From the IMG/VR virus record IMGVR_UViG_3300050821_003843, positions 1-64,000 of that record: DNA of 64,000 nucleotides; one strand, 5' to 3'. The translations under genes and the position numbers were made by a program. This stretch comes from a virus. The notes under the pieces are model-generated. The model did no database searches. It was not told the DNA's origin and saw only the letters and a program-made list of their open reading frames with translations. Shown one piece after another: positions 1 to 8,641 of this stretch. Numbering within the stretch: position 1 is the stretch's first letter; the number at the start of each line of letters is the position of its first letter.

Positions 1-1
1 G

Positions 2-1849
2 AGGATGTTGGGTGATGTGTCGGCAGGAGACCAGAACAAACTCAATGGACTGAGTTATGCATTTGCCCAAATGTCCGCTAGGGGGCGAGTAGCGGGTGAC
101 GACTTACGCCAGATGATTAACTGGGGTTTCAATCCCTTACAGGAGATGGCAAGAACCAGTGGTAAGAATATGTCTGAACTCACTGAACGAATGCACGATG
201 GCAAAATCAACATCGACATGTTGAAAGGTGCATTTCAAAGTGCAACGGCTGAAGGTGGTCGATTCTTCGGCATGATGGATAAACAGTCAAGAACTTTCAC
301 TGGTCTATGGTCAACAGTGAAAGATGAAATGGCTGTCCTATTAACTGAAATCGGTCAACAGTTAATCAAGCATCTTGATATCAAGAAGATCATGGCAGAT
401 ACGATTGTGTGGTTACAAGAAGCCACCAAGTACATGAAAGTCTATGGCGAGTACATCGTCATTGTCGTGATCGAGGGAACCAAGTTCCTAATTGGTATGG
501 TTGCACTGAAACTTGCCATTTATGCGGCCGGTGTAGCCATGAGTGTCTACACAGCAGCAACCAAGGGAGCAGCCATTTCTCAAGCCATACTTTTAGCTTT
601 ACAGGGACCAAAGGGTTGGGTCCAATTGGCAGCGGGGTTAGCTCTCGCAGCAACAGCCACCTACCAGATTTCACAAGGATTCGCCAAAGTTGCTGATGAT
701 GCTAAGAAGGCGGCAAATGGTATCAAGGAAGTGGCGAATGAAGTCAAGGGAATGGATAACCGTAAAGCTGGTGAAGTGATCGACGCGATTGATGTCAAGC
801 TAAAGGAATTAAATCGGTTTGCTCGGGAAATGAACTTTCGCGGTATGGGTTTCAATCGTGAGAAAAAGGCTGATGCGATTTTAGCAGATGAGGGAGTCAA
901 TCGAGCGTTAGGCATCAAGACGATGACGCCTGAACTCTCCGAAGTGGATAAACAGGTTAATGAACTGCGTAAGACACTTAGAAAACTCGAAGGAGATTGG
1001 GGGGCTGCACTCAGTGTCAAACGTGCTCGACAGTTGAAGGATGATGTCAATCGTGAACTGGCTGCGATTGGTAACGAGAAGTCAGGCGCGAACGAGATGT
1101 TTACATCGACTCGTGACCAGTTGCGCAAGCTGCAAGAAGAACTTGATCCATCATTGACTAAGGCTCGGATGATGGCGTCAGGCATGAGTAAGGCGAAGTG
1201 GGAAGAGATTCAGGAAAATAAGAAACTCATCAGTAGTTTGGAAAATGAACTGCGATTGAAAAAAGCCATTGCGGATATTCGTGGTAAACATTCTGACCAG
1301 CGAATTGAAGCGGATGCCCTCGCTGACTCGATGGATAGTGCTCGGGTCAAAATGGGTCAGGAGATGGATAAATGGCAGTCCATGTTCTCACAAGGGCTAT
1401 TGTCCAAAAACACACTCGACAAATTGAACAAACATGCTCAAGAGGATCTACTAGGTCCAGTACAGGGGATGCTTGATTCGATTCGTACCCCACGTGAAAA
1501 ACTACAGCGTGAAATCGCCGAGATTGATAAACAGTTTGAAGCAGGTCGATTAACTCAAGAGCAGCGGGATAAATTAGTCAACAAAGCAACTCGCCATGCG
1601 GAAGGCAGTCCAGTGGGTCTACTCGATAGCGCGATGGTTGGTACTCGTGAAGCAGCAGCACATGTCAGTGATTACTTGGCTGGAGCAGATAAATCAGCAA
1701 CACTGAACCCCGGTCTAGTTGCAGCGAATAAGACAAATGAGACATTGGATAAGATCCTTGAGGCACTTGGACCGATCAAGAGTATTAGTGAAACGATGGC
1801 CGGTGAACCACCACCAATCGAAATCAAGGCGGGCAGCTTGATTTCGTAA
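2..1849 (+). CDS. Tail tape measure protein, 5' end outside window
   Basis: The frame is open to the left edge, so this is the C-terminal 616 codons of a longer gene. The first ~110 residues match the tape-measure domain pattern: LGDVSAGDQNKLN, then SARGRVAGDDLRQM, and GGRFFGMMDKQSRTF. A hydrophobic stretch at about residues 150-220 (IVIVVIEGTKFLIGMVALKL and a later Ala-rich helix) is typical of tape measure proteins, which thread through the tail tube and help DNA cross the membrane. The rest is predicted helical and charged (many KLEGDW, ELRKTLRKL-type segments). Tail proteins follow directly downstream. The family call is firm; tail type (contractile or not) is not decidable here. Confidence 0.88.
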   Translation, partial: RMLGDVSAGDQNKLNGLSYAFAQMSARGRVAGDDLRQMINWGFNPLQEMARTSGKNMSELTERMHDGKINIDMLKGAFQSATAEGGRFFGMMDKQSRTFTGLWSTVKDEMAVLLTEIGQQLIKHLDIKKIMADTIVWLQEATKYMKVYGEYIVIVVIEGTKFLIGMVALKLAIYAAGVAMSVYTAATKGAAISQAILLALQGPKGWVQLAAGLALAATATYQISQGFAKVADDAKKAANGIKEVANEVKGMDNRKAGEVIDAIDVKLKELNRFAREMNFRGMGFNREKKADAILADEGVNRALGIKTMTPELSEVDKQVNELRKTLRKLEGDWGAALSVKRARQLKDDVNRELAAIGNEKSGANEMFTSTRDQLRKLQEELDPSLTKARMMASGMSKAKWEEIQENKKLISSLENELRLKKAIADIRGKHSDQRIEADALADSMDSARVKMGQEMDKWQSMFSQGLLSKNTLDKLNKHAQEDLLGPVQGMLDSIRTPREKLQREIAEIDKQFEAGRLTQEQRDKLVNKATRHAEGSPVGLLDSAMVGTREAAAHVSDYLAGADKSATLNPGLVAANKTNETLDKILEALGPIKSISETMAGEPPPIEIKAGSLIS

Positions 1850-1986
1850 GCCCCAAATTTGCGTTTTAACGCCAAGTTGTCAAAAAACGATACTTAACCC
1901 CATATTTTCGCCCAAAACGCCTAAAAACCACCAAAACGGGACGCACACGACGTGTTACGCCTGCCAATTACCAAAAAGGTGACTAA

Positions 1987-2019
1987 ATGACAATGACAAC
2001 CGGAGGTGGTCAGTCATGA
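1987..2019 (+). other. Possible 10-codon leader ORF coupled to next gene
   Basis: An ATG at 1987 follows AAAAAGGTGAC and opens a 10-residue frame (MTMTTGGGQS) whose TGA overlaps the next gene's ATG as ATGA (2016-2019). The same stretch carries the downstream gene's Shine-Dalgarno GGAGGTGG (2002-2009). This could couple translation, or be chance. Confidence 0.3.
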
Positions 2020-3275
2020 CTGCAACAGCCTTAGATGGTAATGGCAATTTGATGCGTCGTATGTGGTCTGGTGAACGTGACGACGACGGTCATCGTACAT
2101 GGACCGTAGAGCATCAGGTCACAACGACAGATACACTTGACGGTCCATCGACTGTGATGGCTTGTTCTGACCTGCCTCAAATTGGCGATATGTGGGTCTT
2201 TGGTAATGACAACGATACGTGGGCGTTCTGTTGGCCTACGATGAAGGTGGATTATCTTTCACAAAAAGATGGTGAGAAACAAAAGTATTGGAAAGTACAA
2301 CAGAAGTTCTCAACTAAGCCGATGCATCGGTGTAACGTCACCCAAGTTGAAAACCCCCTATCTGAGCCGTTCATCATCTCGGGTAACTTTGTCAAGTATA
2401 CCAAGGAAGTGGCGTATGATCGTTACCAGAATCAGATACGATCCAGTTCATTAGAACAAGTACATGGGGCTGGTGTTGAATTTGATTTCAATCGGATGTC
2501 AGTCAAGATCTCATGGAACGTCAGTGCTCTAAACTTAGGTACAATCTCTACATTTGTAGATACGGTCAATGACAGTACGTTGTGGGGTATGGCTCGCCGG
2601 TGTGTGAAACTCAGTAACTATTCATTCGAGCGGATTCTCTATGGTGTCTGTACGTTCTATTATCGACAGAACCTTGAATTCGATATTGATTGGAACACCT
2701 TTGACCGCAGCTTGATGGATGAAGGATTCAAAGCGTTACACGGTGAGTGGAGATTACCGGGGGATACGAATGCGGATATGCTGACATGGCGCAACGGTGT
2801 CGCCCTACCGCCCGAAAGTGATTGGAAGTTGTTACCAATCATTACAGCCAGTGGAGCGAAAATTGCACCTGACCGCAACAATCCCCAACACTTTACCCGG
2901 TATAAAGATCGTAATGGGGAAATTGGTCGGGCAATCCTCGATGGTAACGGTGAGCCTGTCAGCGTTGGTAATGCTCCATTGTTGTGGGCACAGAGTACTC
3001 AATATCGACGCGGTACGATTGTTGTTAATCCATCTCTATGGTCGGGTAGTGACGGCAGTATCACGGGTAACGTCTATAAGTGTGTGTTTGATGGCACATC
3101 TAATTCAAGTGGGGCAGGACCAACAGGTACAGGTACAAACATCTCAGACGGCACGGTGAAATGGGACTTTATGTACACTGCAAACGCTGGCGGTCAGTAT
3201 GGTCCAGGTAATATCATCGTGAGTTATTATCCGCAGAGCAATTTTCTGTTACTTGGAATTCCCACAAGTCTATAA
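2016..3275 (+). CDS. Putative tail protein, unknown family
   Basis: A 419-residue protein directly after the tape measure, where distal tail and baseplate genes usually lie. GGAGGTGG sits 6 bases before the ATG. I see no enzymatic motif or membrane segment. The sequence is rich in Trp, Tyr, Asn and Gly, as in beta-rich virion proteins. Near residue 370 it has a short Gly-Thr linker (GPTGTGTNISDG) of the same style as linkers in the next genes, after which a small C-terminal domain follows. Position suggests a distal tail or hub-like structural role; this is inference only. Confidence 0.6.
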   Translation: MTATALDGNGNLMRRMWSGERDDDGHRTWTVEHQVTTTDTLDGPSTVMACSDLPQIGDMWVFGNDNDTWAFCWPTMKVDYLSQKDGEKQKYWKVQQKFSTKPMHRCNVTQVENPLSEPFIISGNFVKYTKEVAYDRYQNQIRSSSLEQVHGAGVEFDFNRMSVKISWNVSALNLGTISTFVDTVNDSTLWGMARRCVKLSNYSFERILYGVCTFYYRQNLEFDIDWNTFDRSLMDEGFKALHGEWRLPGDTNADMLTWRNGVALPPESDWKLLPIITASGAKIAPDRNNPQHFTRYKDRNGEIGRAILDGNGEPVSVGNAPLLWAQSTQYRRGTIVVNPSLWSGSDGSITGNVYKCVFDGTSNSSGAGPTGTGTNISDGTVKWDFMYTANAGGQYGPGNIIVSYYPQSNFLLLGIPTSL

Positions 3276-3281
3276 GCATTT

Positions 3282-3297
3282 AGAAAGTTGATACATA
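3282..3297 (+). promoter_or_regulatory. GAAAGT(T)GA(CA) start-site motif, first of ten copies
   Basis: A motif close to AGAAAGTGACA lies just before start codons at least ten times in the window. Copies, given by the following ATG: 3298, 7682, 26147, 42632, 44624, 44985, 54262, 62668, 63101 and 63457. The gap from GAAAGT to ATG is 5-11 bases, a ribosome-binding-site distance. Most of these genes lack a GGAGG-type site. GAAAG could pair with the CUUUC often found at the extreme 3' end of 16S rRNA, but the conserved TGACA tail is not explained by that. Confidence 0.6.
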
Positions 3298-3720
3298 ATG
3301 GACGAAATACACGTACCTGATGAAGAAACACGAATTCGACCACAATCAACCGTGGTCCATCGACTGACCATTGTCTCCACCGTATACCATCAAGTTCACG
3401 GCGGTGAAGCACAGGACTTGCAAACTCGTTGTAGTCGTGTGTTGACGACTGATGAACAACTCTATCAACGTTTGATGAAATCGACTGAAAAACCCTCCCC
3501 CATTGACTTGGGTTGGTTGAAGGGCTTGCCGATTGGCTTGATCCATATTGACAACCGTGATAAACAAGCCGAACTACTTGTCTATTTTGGTGCAAGCGAG
3601 GCACTGATTAAGATACCACCACTGGAATCATTCTTCTTTACACCTGCTAAAGAATTCAGTGTGCAGGTGAGTAGTAATATCGGTGGATCAAAATTCATGG
3701 TCTCCATCATTCCGGGGTAA
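3298..3720 (+). CDS. Putative tail-associated protein, unknown
   Basis: A 140-residue protein between tail genes, all on the same strand. Start chosen at the ATG behind AGAAAGTTGATACATA, the recurring motif. The C-terminal half (LIHIDNRDKQAELLVYFGAS, then ESFFFTPAKEFSVQVSSNIG) looks like a small beta-sandwich, as in minor tail proteins. No recognised family, signal peptide or membrane helix. Structural role inferred from position. Confidence 0.55.
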   Translation: MDEIHVPDEETRIRPQSTVVHRLTIVSTVYHQVHGGEAQDLQTRCSRVLTTDEQLYQRLMKSTEKPSPIDLGWLKGLPIGLIHIDNRDKQAELLVYFGASEALIKIPPLESFFFTPAKEFSVQVSSNIGGSKFMVSIIPG

Positions 3721-3755
3721 TCTGATACCTCGAAGAGTATTAGACAGGATGTAGA

Positions 3756-4589
3756 ATGCCTAGTCAAGGCGGTTTGAATCTACTGAGTGATGCCGATGTC
3801 GCGTTACTTCGAGAAATGGTCCGTGGGTACAAATCCCAACGTATCAGTAGTCCATACAGACAAGATGATTTAAGTACACATCAAGCCCCTGAAACCTACG
3901 TTGCGCTGCCAATACCATGTGAAGGTATTCCAGGTTTGATTCGTGAGGAAACGACAGGGACGGGGACATTTGGAGACGAGTCAGGTAGTACAGGTACAGA
4001 TTCGGATACAGGCACGGGGTCAGGTACAACAGGTTGTCCAGGTGATATTGCTGGTCCCGGTGATCGACCGGGTATGGCAATGTGTGACATCTATCGACTG
4101 AATCAATCGAATAACACGCTTCAAAAACTGGGGATTACCAAACCTGTCTATAACTTGTCAGCATCACCGTTACCAAAGGATTGGACGCTGGTGACTCGTG
4201 ACAAATCTGGCCGGTGGTATGCTGTCGTTAGTTCTCCGGGCGGTAGTGGTGCGCAAATCATTGAATTCACCTTGACGAGCGTCCTCTGTGCAAGCCATAC
4301 AGGTACGGGTACTGGAACTGGTACAGCGAACCAGATTTCTTACGTACTGGCACTTGCGGACCCAATTGGTACGATTTGCGGTGGAGTAATCCCACCCGGA
4401 CCAGTTAGAATTTACGACGATGAATGCTGTTATCTCGTGGGTAACGTTCAACTCTTGGTGAACTCTCGTGGTAAAGCAGTCAAGATGCAGTCTAGTAATC
4501 GTAATACGGGGTGTGATCAGCTTATCCGTCCATCTTGCTACTGGTCGATTATCTCGTTCTGTGGTCTTGGTATGAACTGTGGTGCTTAA
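3756..4589 (+). CDS. Putative tail fibre/tip protein with TGTG linkers
   Basis: A 277-residue protein with two low-complexity Gly-Thr-Ser linkers: about residues 66-92 (TTGTGTFGDESGSTGTDSDT) and about residues 186-195 (HTGTGTGTGTANQ). They separate three compact segments; the middle and last contain several Cys (CPGD, ADPIGTICGG, DDECCYLVGN, NTGCDQLIRPSC). Such linkers between small domains fit an exposed tail tip or fibre. It is followed after 3 bases by a second protein of the same style. Function is inferred from position and composition. Confidence 0.55.
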   Translation: MPSQGGLNLLSDADVALLREMVRGYKSQRISSPYRQDDLSTHQAPETYVALPIPCEGIPGLIREETTGTGTFGDESGSTGTDSDTGTGSGTTGCPGDIAGPGDRPGMAMCDIYRLNQSNNTLQKLGITKPVYNLSASPLPKDWTLVTRDKSGRWYAVVSSPGGSGAQIIEFTLTSVLCASHTGTGTGTGTANQISYVLALADPIGTICGGVIPPGPVRIYDDECCYLVGNVQLLVNSRGKAVKMQSSNRNTGCDQLIRPSCYWSIISFCGLGMNCGA

Positions 4590-4592
4590 CCC

Positions 4593-6017
4593 ATGATCAA
4601 ACCTTGTCAGAGTTGCGATATTCTAAATCTCGACTGTGCCTCATGCCAGCGATGTCTACCAAAATACTTGTGTTGTCAGGTCAACATTACTCCATCGTCT
4701 ACGGGGACAGGGAGTGATATTGATTGTTGTGGTTATGACATGCTGATGAAGTTCAGTTGTCCTGTCGGGGAAGCATTTGGAGGGGGTTGGGCAGGCAATG
4801 CAACTTGTTTGATCACGGGTAGACTGCCATTTTCCATTATCGCTGTACTTACTAAAGACGATAGTGGTTGCCACACTCAGGTCGGCATTTTTCTAAATGA
4901 CATCCTTCAGCCGTTACTCAAATTTGATGGAGTCCTGCCTGATGATATGACTTTCGATCTTACAGATAATCGAGGTAATCGGTATCAAGGGACGATTAGT
5001 CGCTATGGTCATATGGTCGCAAATCCACAAGCATGTGATATCTGTTCACCCTGTATTTGCGTGACTTGTATTCCGGGCATTCTCTCAGTAAATGTACAGG
5101 GCAATGCTCCTAACTACTTTCTACCCAATGGTGATCCTGAACCAGTCTTATGCCACTGTTCGAATACCGAGTTATTTCTGTTCGATTCCGTGTTACGGGA
5201 GTGGATTGGTCCACCAATACCATGTGCCAATGTCACGGTCTATACAACGATCAAACTTGCGCAAGCCCCTGACCAGTTTTGTGGATTTCATATCACGTTC
5301 CATACAAGCCCTACGGGAACCGGGACTGAACTCTACTCGTTTATCATCAGCTTTGAAGGAAGTACAAGTGATAGATGGCTTAGGGGGGTGCCGTGTGAGG
5401 GAGAATTTGGACTGACCAACGTTGGATTACCGAGCCTCAAACCATGCCCACCCAGTACGGGTACTGTCGGTGAAGACGGACAAGACGGTAATTGTCCTGA
5501 CCCCCCTCCAACATTATTCAATACGCAAGTTCAAGCGTCATTCTTTTTGCACCAAGGCACGCCCGAAGCTTGCAATGTTACCGTAGCAGCGTTTGCATGC
5601 GGGATGAGGAATATTGGTGAAACCCCACAAGTTGCCGTATGCAAGTGTTCTGACAATATTCCGACGACATTGAATTTGACCGTCTCATCAGACTGTCCGG
5701 GGATCAACGGTTATAACATACAACTTGTGTGGGATGGTTGTGGTTCATGGAGGGCAAAGGTTGTAACACCAGATCAGGGTATCGGGGGTGGTTCATCAAG
5801 AACAGTCTATTTCAACTTGAAGTTCAGTGAGGGAGTTGTTTCCTTTGAGTACCATGACGTGACAGGGATTGATCCAGTGTTTTTTGATCCTCCCACGATG
5901 TTCAGTTGTTCGCCGTTTATTCTCGTATTCAATGGTATCTCTACCATGAGAATCTTTGCCGATCCAGTGTGTAATCCTATCACGACCACATTTATCACGG
6001 TGACGATCACAGCATGA
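4593..6017 (+). CDS. Cys-rich putative tail fibre/adhesion protein
   Basis: A 474-residue protein that starts with a dense Cys cluster (CQSCDILNLDCASCQRC) and carries repeated Cys motifs (CDICSPCICVTCIPG, VCHC-like CKCSDN). Three Thr-Gly linkers (SSTGTGSD, SPTGTGTE, PSTGTVGED) separate beta-rich units. Two units share a layout: an N-terminal CxC element then a repeat ending in an Asn/Gly-rich strand, suggesting internal duplication. Likely a surface-exposed tail tip protein held by metal or disulfides. The gene's stop overlaps the next start (ATGA at 6014). Confidence 0.55.
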   Translation: MIKPCQSCDILNLDCASCQRCLPKYLCCQVNITPSSTGTGSDIDCCGYDMLMKFSCPVGEAFGGGWAGNATCLITGRLPFSIIAVLTKDDSGCHTQVGIFLNDILQPLLKFDGVLPDDMTFDLTDNRGNRYQGTISRYGHMVANPQACDICSPCICVTCIPGILSVNVQGNAPNYFLPNGDPEPVLCHCSNTELFLFDSVLREWIGPPIPCANVTVYTTIKLAQAPDQFCGFHITFHTSPTGTGTELYSFIISFEGSTSDRWLRGVPCEGEFGLTNVGLPSLKPCPPSTGTVGEDGQDGNCPDPPPTLFNTQVQASFFLHQGTPEACNVTVAAFACGMRNIGETPQVAVCKCSDNIPTTLNLTVSSDCPGINGYNIQLVWDGCGSWRAKVVTPDQGIGGGSSRTVYFNLKFSEGVVSFEYHDVTGIDPVFFDPPTMFSCSPFILVFNGISTMRIFADPVCNPITTTFITVTITA

Positions 6018-7129
6018 GTGATAATAACTTCCCAGAGTGTGAAAAATTCACTGGCCGTTTGAAGGCTATCTGTCGGTGTGAGACAGAATTACCGTTAGAC
6101 GGTCCACAATCTCATAACGCTTATCGACGACTATGGGGGCTTGATCCGATTATCAATGACTCGCCTAAGCCCGCGCCTCAACCCGCTAAGGCATCAGCCA
6201 GTGGAATTATGGCAATGAGAGGCTTAGGTGATTTACTGGCGAGTGGCATCAAGTTCGCCACATTTGGAATGGTCAAACCGTGTGGTGGTTGTGGTAAGAG
6301 ACAAGAAAAGTTGAATAATATGTTTCCTAATCCATTGCTGTCGAAAGACGTGGTTGAGACAACGGCAGTTCAATCCGGGAATTCAGAAATGAAATGGGCT
6401 TACGGTGTTACAACGGTAATTGAGAGACTACATAACGGTCTATTGCAAACAACATTAGAATCACTAAAACGAGGAGGCTTTGATAAACCTCGTTTGTTCA
6501 TCGACGGAGATAATCGCGGGTTCGAACGCTTTGGACTAGAGATGACTCATCGGGCGCAAGTGATTCGCAGTTATGGTAACTGGTTATTGGGTTTGTTAGA
6601 ACTCTATATTCGAGATCCATTCGCCGACCGTTACGCCATGTTCCAAGACGACTTCGTGACATACGTTGGTTTAAGAGGATACTTGGAACAGGTACAGTAT
6701 CCGGAAAAAGGCTATTGGAACTTGTACACATTCCCACACAATCAGCCTGATCAACTCGCTAATAGGGTGATGAATGGTACTAAGACACATCCCACACTCG
6801 ACCCAAACACAGTCGGGTTCTATCCAGCTTGTCAGAATGGTAAAGGGGCAGTTGCCTTGATTTTCGACAATACTGCCGTCAAGTTTCTGTTATCTCGCCC
6901 ACACATGATTGAACGTGTACAGAACTCACAACGTGGACACAAAGCCATAGACGGGGGTGTGGTGGAAGCCTTCAGACAGGAAGGATGGACTGAGTATGTG
7001 CATAATCCATCGCTTGTCCAACACATCGGTGAACAATCGAGTATGGGTAATCCACAACATTTGAAGTCGATTTCATTTCGAGGCGAGCAATTTGACGCAA
7101 GAACGTTACTATCTCAAACTGTGACCTGA
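6014..7129 (+). CDS. Glycosyltransferase-like protein with CxxC N-terminal domain
   Basis: A 371-residue protein. Residues about 1-115 hold Cys pairs and the element GLGDLLASGIKF...KPCGGCGKRQEKLNNMFP, a small CxxC-R-x-x-LN domain also found as a free protein at 7482-7685. The remaining part (about 125-371) resembles a GT-A glycosyltransferase: TTVIERLHNGLLQTTLESLK, RLFIDGD, and YAMFQDDFV, in which QDD could be the metal-binding DxD-like motif. It overlaps the tail gene upstream by ATGA and lies before a radical SAM/methyltransferase/glycosyltransferase run, so glycan addition to a virion or host surface is likely. Confidence 0.6.
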   Translation: MSDNNFPECEKFTGRLKAICRCETELPLDGPQSHNAYRRLWGLDPIINDSPKPAPQPAKASASGIMAMRGLGDLLASGIKFATFGMVKPCGGCGKRQEKLNNMFPNPLLSKDVVETTAVQSGNSEMKWAYGVTTVIERLHNGLLQTTLESLKRGGFDKPRLFIDGDNRGFERFGLEMTHRAQVIRSYGNWLLGLLELYIRDPFADRYAMFQDDFVTYVGLRGYLEQVQYPEKGYWNLYTFPHNQPDQLANRVMNGTKTHPTLDPNTVGFYPACQNGKGAVALIFDNTAVKFLLSRPHMIERVQNSQRGHKAIDGGVVEAFRQEGWTEYVHNPSLVQHIGEQSSMGNPQHLKSISFRGEQFDARTLLSQTVT

Positions 7130-7390
7130 GACTTTTCCAGTTTCAACGTCAAAATAGATTGTATGAATTCTGTTTTGCTGATCACAATAGGAGTGGGCGT
7201 ACATTCTACCCTTCACATCATAATGCTTTGACTCATGCCAGACATTATCAATCGACCAGATAGTGGAATGACTGCCCGCAGGGTCACCAATTACAGTAAC
7301 CTGACTGTCGGCTGTTGACTGACTGGGTTTGACACCGCACGCCAGCAATAATCCGTAAGCCATAAGGATGATGCACACGAGTTCTTTCAT
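7109..7390 (-). CDS. Small putative lipoprotein (moron)
   Basis: A 93-residue reverse-strand gene inside a long forward block; its 3' end overlaps the convergent gene by 21 bases. The N-terminus MKELVCIILMAYGLLLACG has a charged start, a hydrophobic core and a lipobox (LLAC), so it should be a lipid-anchored secreted protein cleaved before Cys18. The mature part has no family I recognise. AAAGGGA precedes the ATG. Isolated, oppositely oriented, exported proteins in phages are often accessory genes acting on the host envelope, for example in superinfection exclusion. That role is inference. Confidence 0.6.
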   Translation of the reverse strand: MKELVCIILMAYGLLLACGVKPSQSTADSQVTVIGDPAGSHSTIWSIDNVWHESKHYDVKGRMYAHSYCDQQNRIHTIYFDVETGKVSGHSLR

Positions 7391-7481
7391 GATGTCCCTT
7401 TAGTGTAAAGCACCTGACCACATCACGTATAACGTAAACTCGGCCGAAATGGGTTAAAATTTTTTGAAACACCATAAAAAC

Positions 7482-7685
7482 ATGTTGGGCGACACGGTTT
7501 CAACAGCCTTAGAGAGTGTGGGGATTACCGATCAGCGGGTATCACAATGGCTCGGTAAACAATGTCATTGTCCCGAACGAAAGGAACGATTAAATCAGCT
7601 AGATCGTTGGGCGAGGCAGGTGATTGCGGGCAAGTTAGTCGAAGCGAGAATGTATCTCAATCAACTTTTAGAAAGTGACAAATGA
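7482..7685 (+). CDS. Small CxC-R-LN domain protein
   Basis: A 67-residue protein, MLGDTVSTALESVGITDQ..., with CHCPERKERLNQLDRW. The order GD-T-V...G-I...C-x-C-x-x-R-x-x-x-LN matches the small domain in the glycosyltransferase-like protein at 6014-7129. I chose ATG 7482 over TTG 7464 because the conserved part begins there; neither has a clear Shine-Dalgarno. Its stop overlaps the next gene's start, so it is translationally linked to the radical SAM gene. Function unknown; a metal-binding or targeting module is possible. Confidence 0.6.
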   Translation: MLGDTVSTALESVGITDQRVSQWLGKQCHCPERKERLNQLDRWARQVIAGKLVEARMYLNQLLESDK

Positions 7686-8641
7686 ACGAACAACAGGCGA
7701 TTGCGCAAATGGTCTCACCCGGTATGCGTCGACCGGGAATTTTTCGTGGTGGCATTCTACAAATCTTAGTTACGCGAGGATGCGATAAAAGTTGCTTCCA
7801 CTGTACACAAGGGAGTAACTTGGGCGGTAAACCCATGATGATTACCGTGGATCAATTTGCAGAAGCATGCGACTCTCTTCAAAGCTATTTTGGTGTAGTA
7901 GGTATGTTCGGGGGGAATCCCTGTATCCACCCCCAATTCGACAAACTCTGTCGTATCATGCGTGAAAAGATCCCATTTGAACAACGGGGCTTATGGTCTA
8001 ATAACCCATTAGGTAAGGGAGCTATCTGCGCCATCACGTTCAATCCCAAGGTGTCTAATCTAAACGTACATTTGGATCAAGCTGCACACGATGAATTCGC
8101 CACGGACTGGGTAGCAGCAAAACCCTATCTCAAAGGACTCGACAGTGACTCACGACATGGTCCCCCCTTTGTCGCTATGCAGGACGTTGGATTGAGTGAA
8201 GAGGAAATCTGGCAGAACACAGCAACATGTGATGTGAATCAACACTGGTCGGCATTGATCGGCGTTTTTCGAGGAGAACTACGCGCTTGGGTGTGTGAAC
8301 TCATGGGCGCTCAAGCGATGATCCATCAAAACGAACCTGACTACCCGGATACGGGAATGAAAGTGACTCCCGGCTGGTGGCGTAAGCCCATGACGGAATT
8401 TTCTGAACAGGTTAAGTACCATTGTCGTCGATGTGGCATTCCGTTAAAGGGATATGGTCAATTGGCGATTGGCGGGGAAACAGAACAGGTTAGTGAAACA
8501 CACAAGTCAATCTATAAACCCAAGGATAAGGATCGACTGGTACAACTCATCACAAACCGCGGGGAACTCAAGGAAGGTGCGTTAGCAGTTGCTACGAACT
8601 ACATCGAGAACTCTTCTGTCTTAGCAGGAGATGCAATATGA
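7682..8641 (+). CDS. Radical SAM enzyme
   Basis: A 319-residue protein with the radical SAM iron-sulfur motif CDKSCFHC (C-x3-C-x2-C) near residues 35-42, preceded by a beta strand ILQILVTRG. MFGGNPCIHPQF resembles the GGEP strand that contacts SAM. A second Cys set near residue 255 (YHCRRCGIPL) and CELMGA upstream may ligate an auxiliary cluster. The start is an ATG behind GAAAGTGACAA. It is coupled to a methyltransferase gene by ATGA overlap. The substrate is unknown; the neighbours suggest modification of a glycan, peptide or nucleotide sugar. Confidence 0.8.
   Translation: MNEQQAIAQMVSPGMRRPGIFRGGILQILVTRGCDKSCFHCTQGSNLGGKPMMITVDQFAEACDSLQSYFGVVGMFGGNPCIHPQFDKLCRIMREKIPFEQRGLWSNNPLGKGAICAITFNPKVSNLNVHLDQAAHDEFATDWVAAKPYLKGLDSDSRHGPPFVAMQDVGLSEEEIWQNTATCDVNQHWSALIGVFRGELRAWVCELMGAQAMIHQNEPDYPDTGMKVTPGWWRKPMTEFSEQVKYHCRRCGIPLKGYGQLAIGGETEQVSETHKSIYKPKDKDRLVQLITNRGELKEGALAVATNYIENSSVLAGDAI

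Noticed and set aside
3750-6017. Diversity-generating retroelement in tail genes
   Set aside because: Repeated Thr-Gly codons looked suggestive, but there is no reverse transcriptase and no template/variable repeat pair in the window.
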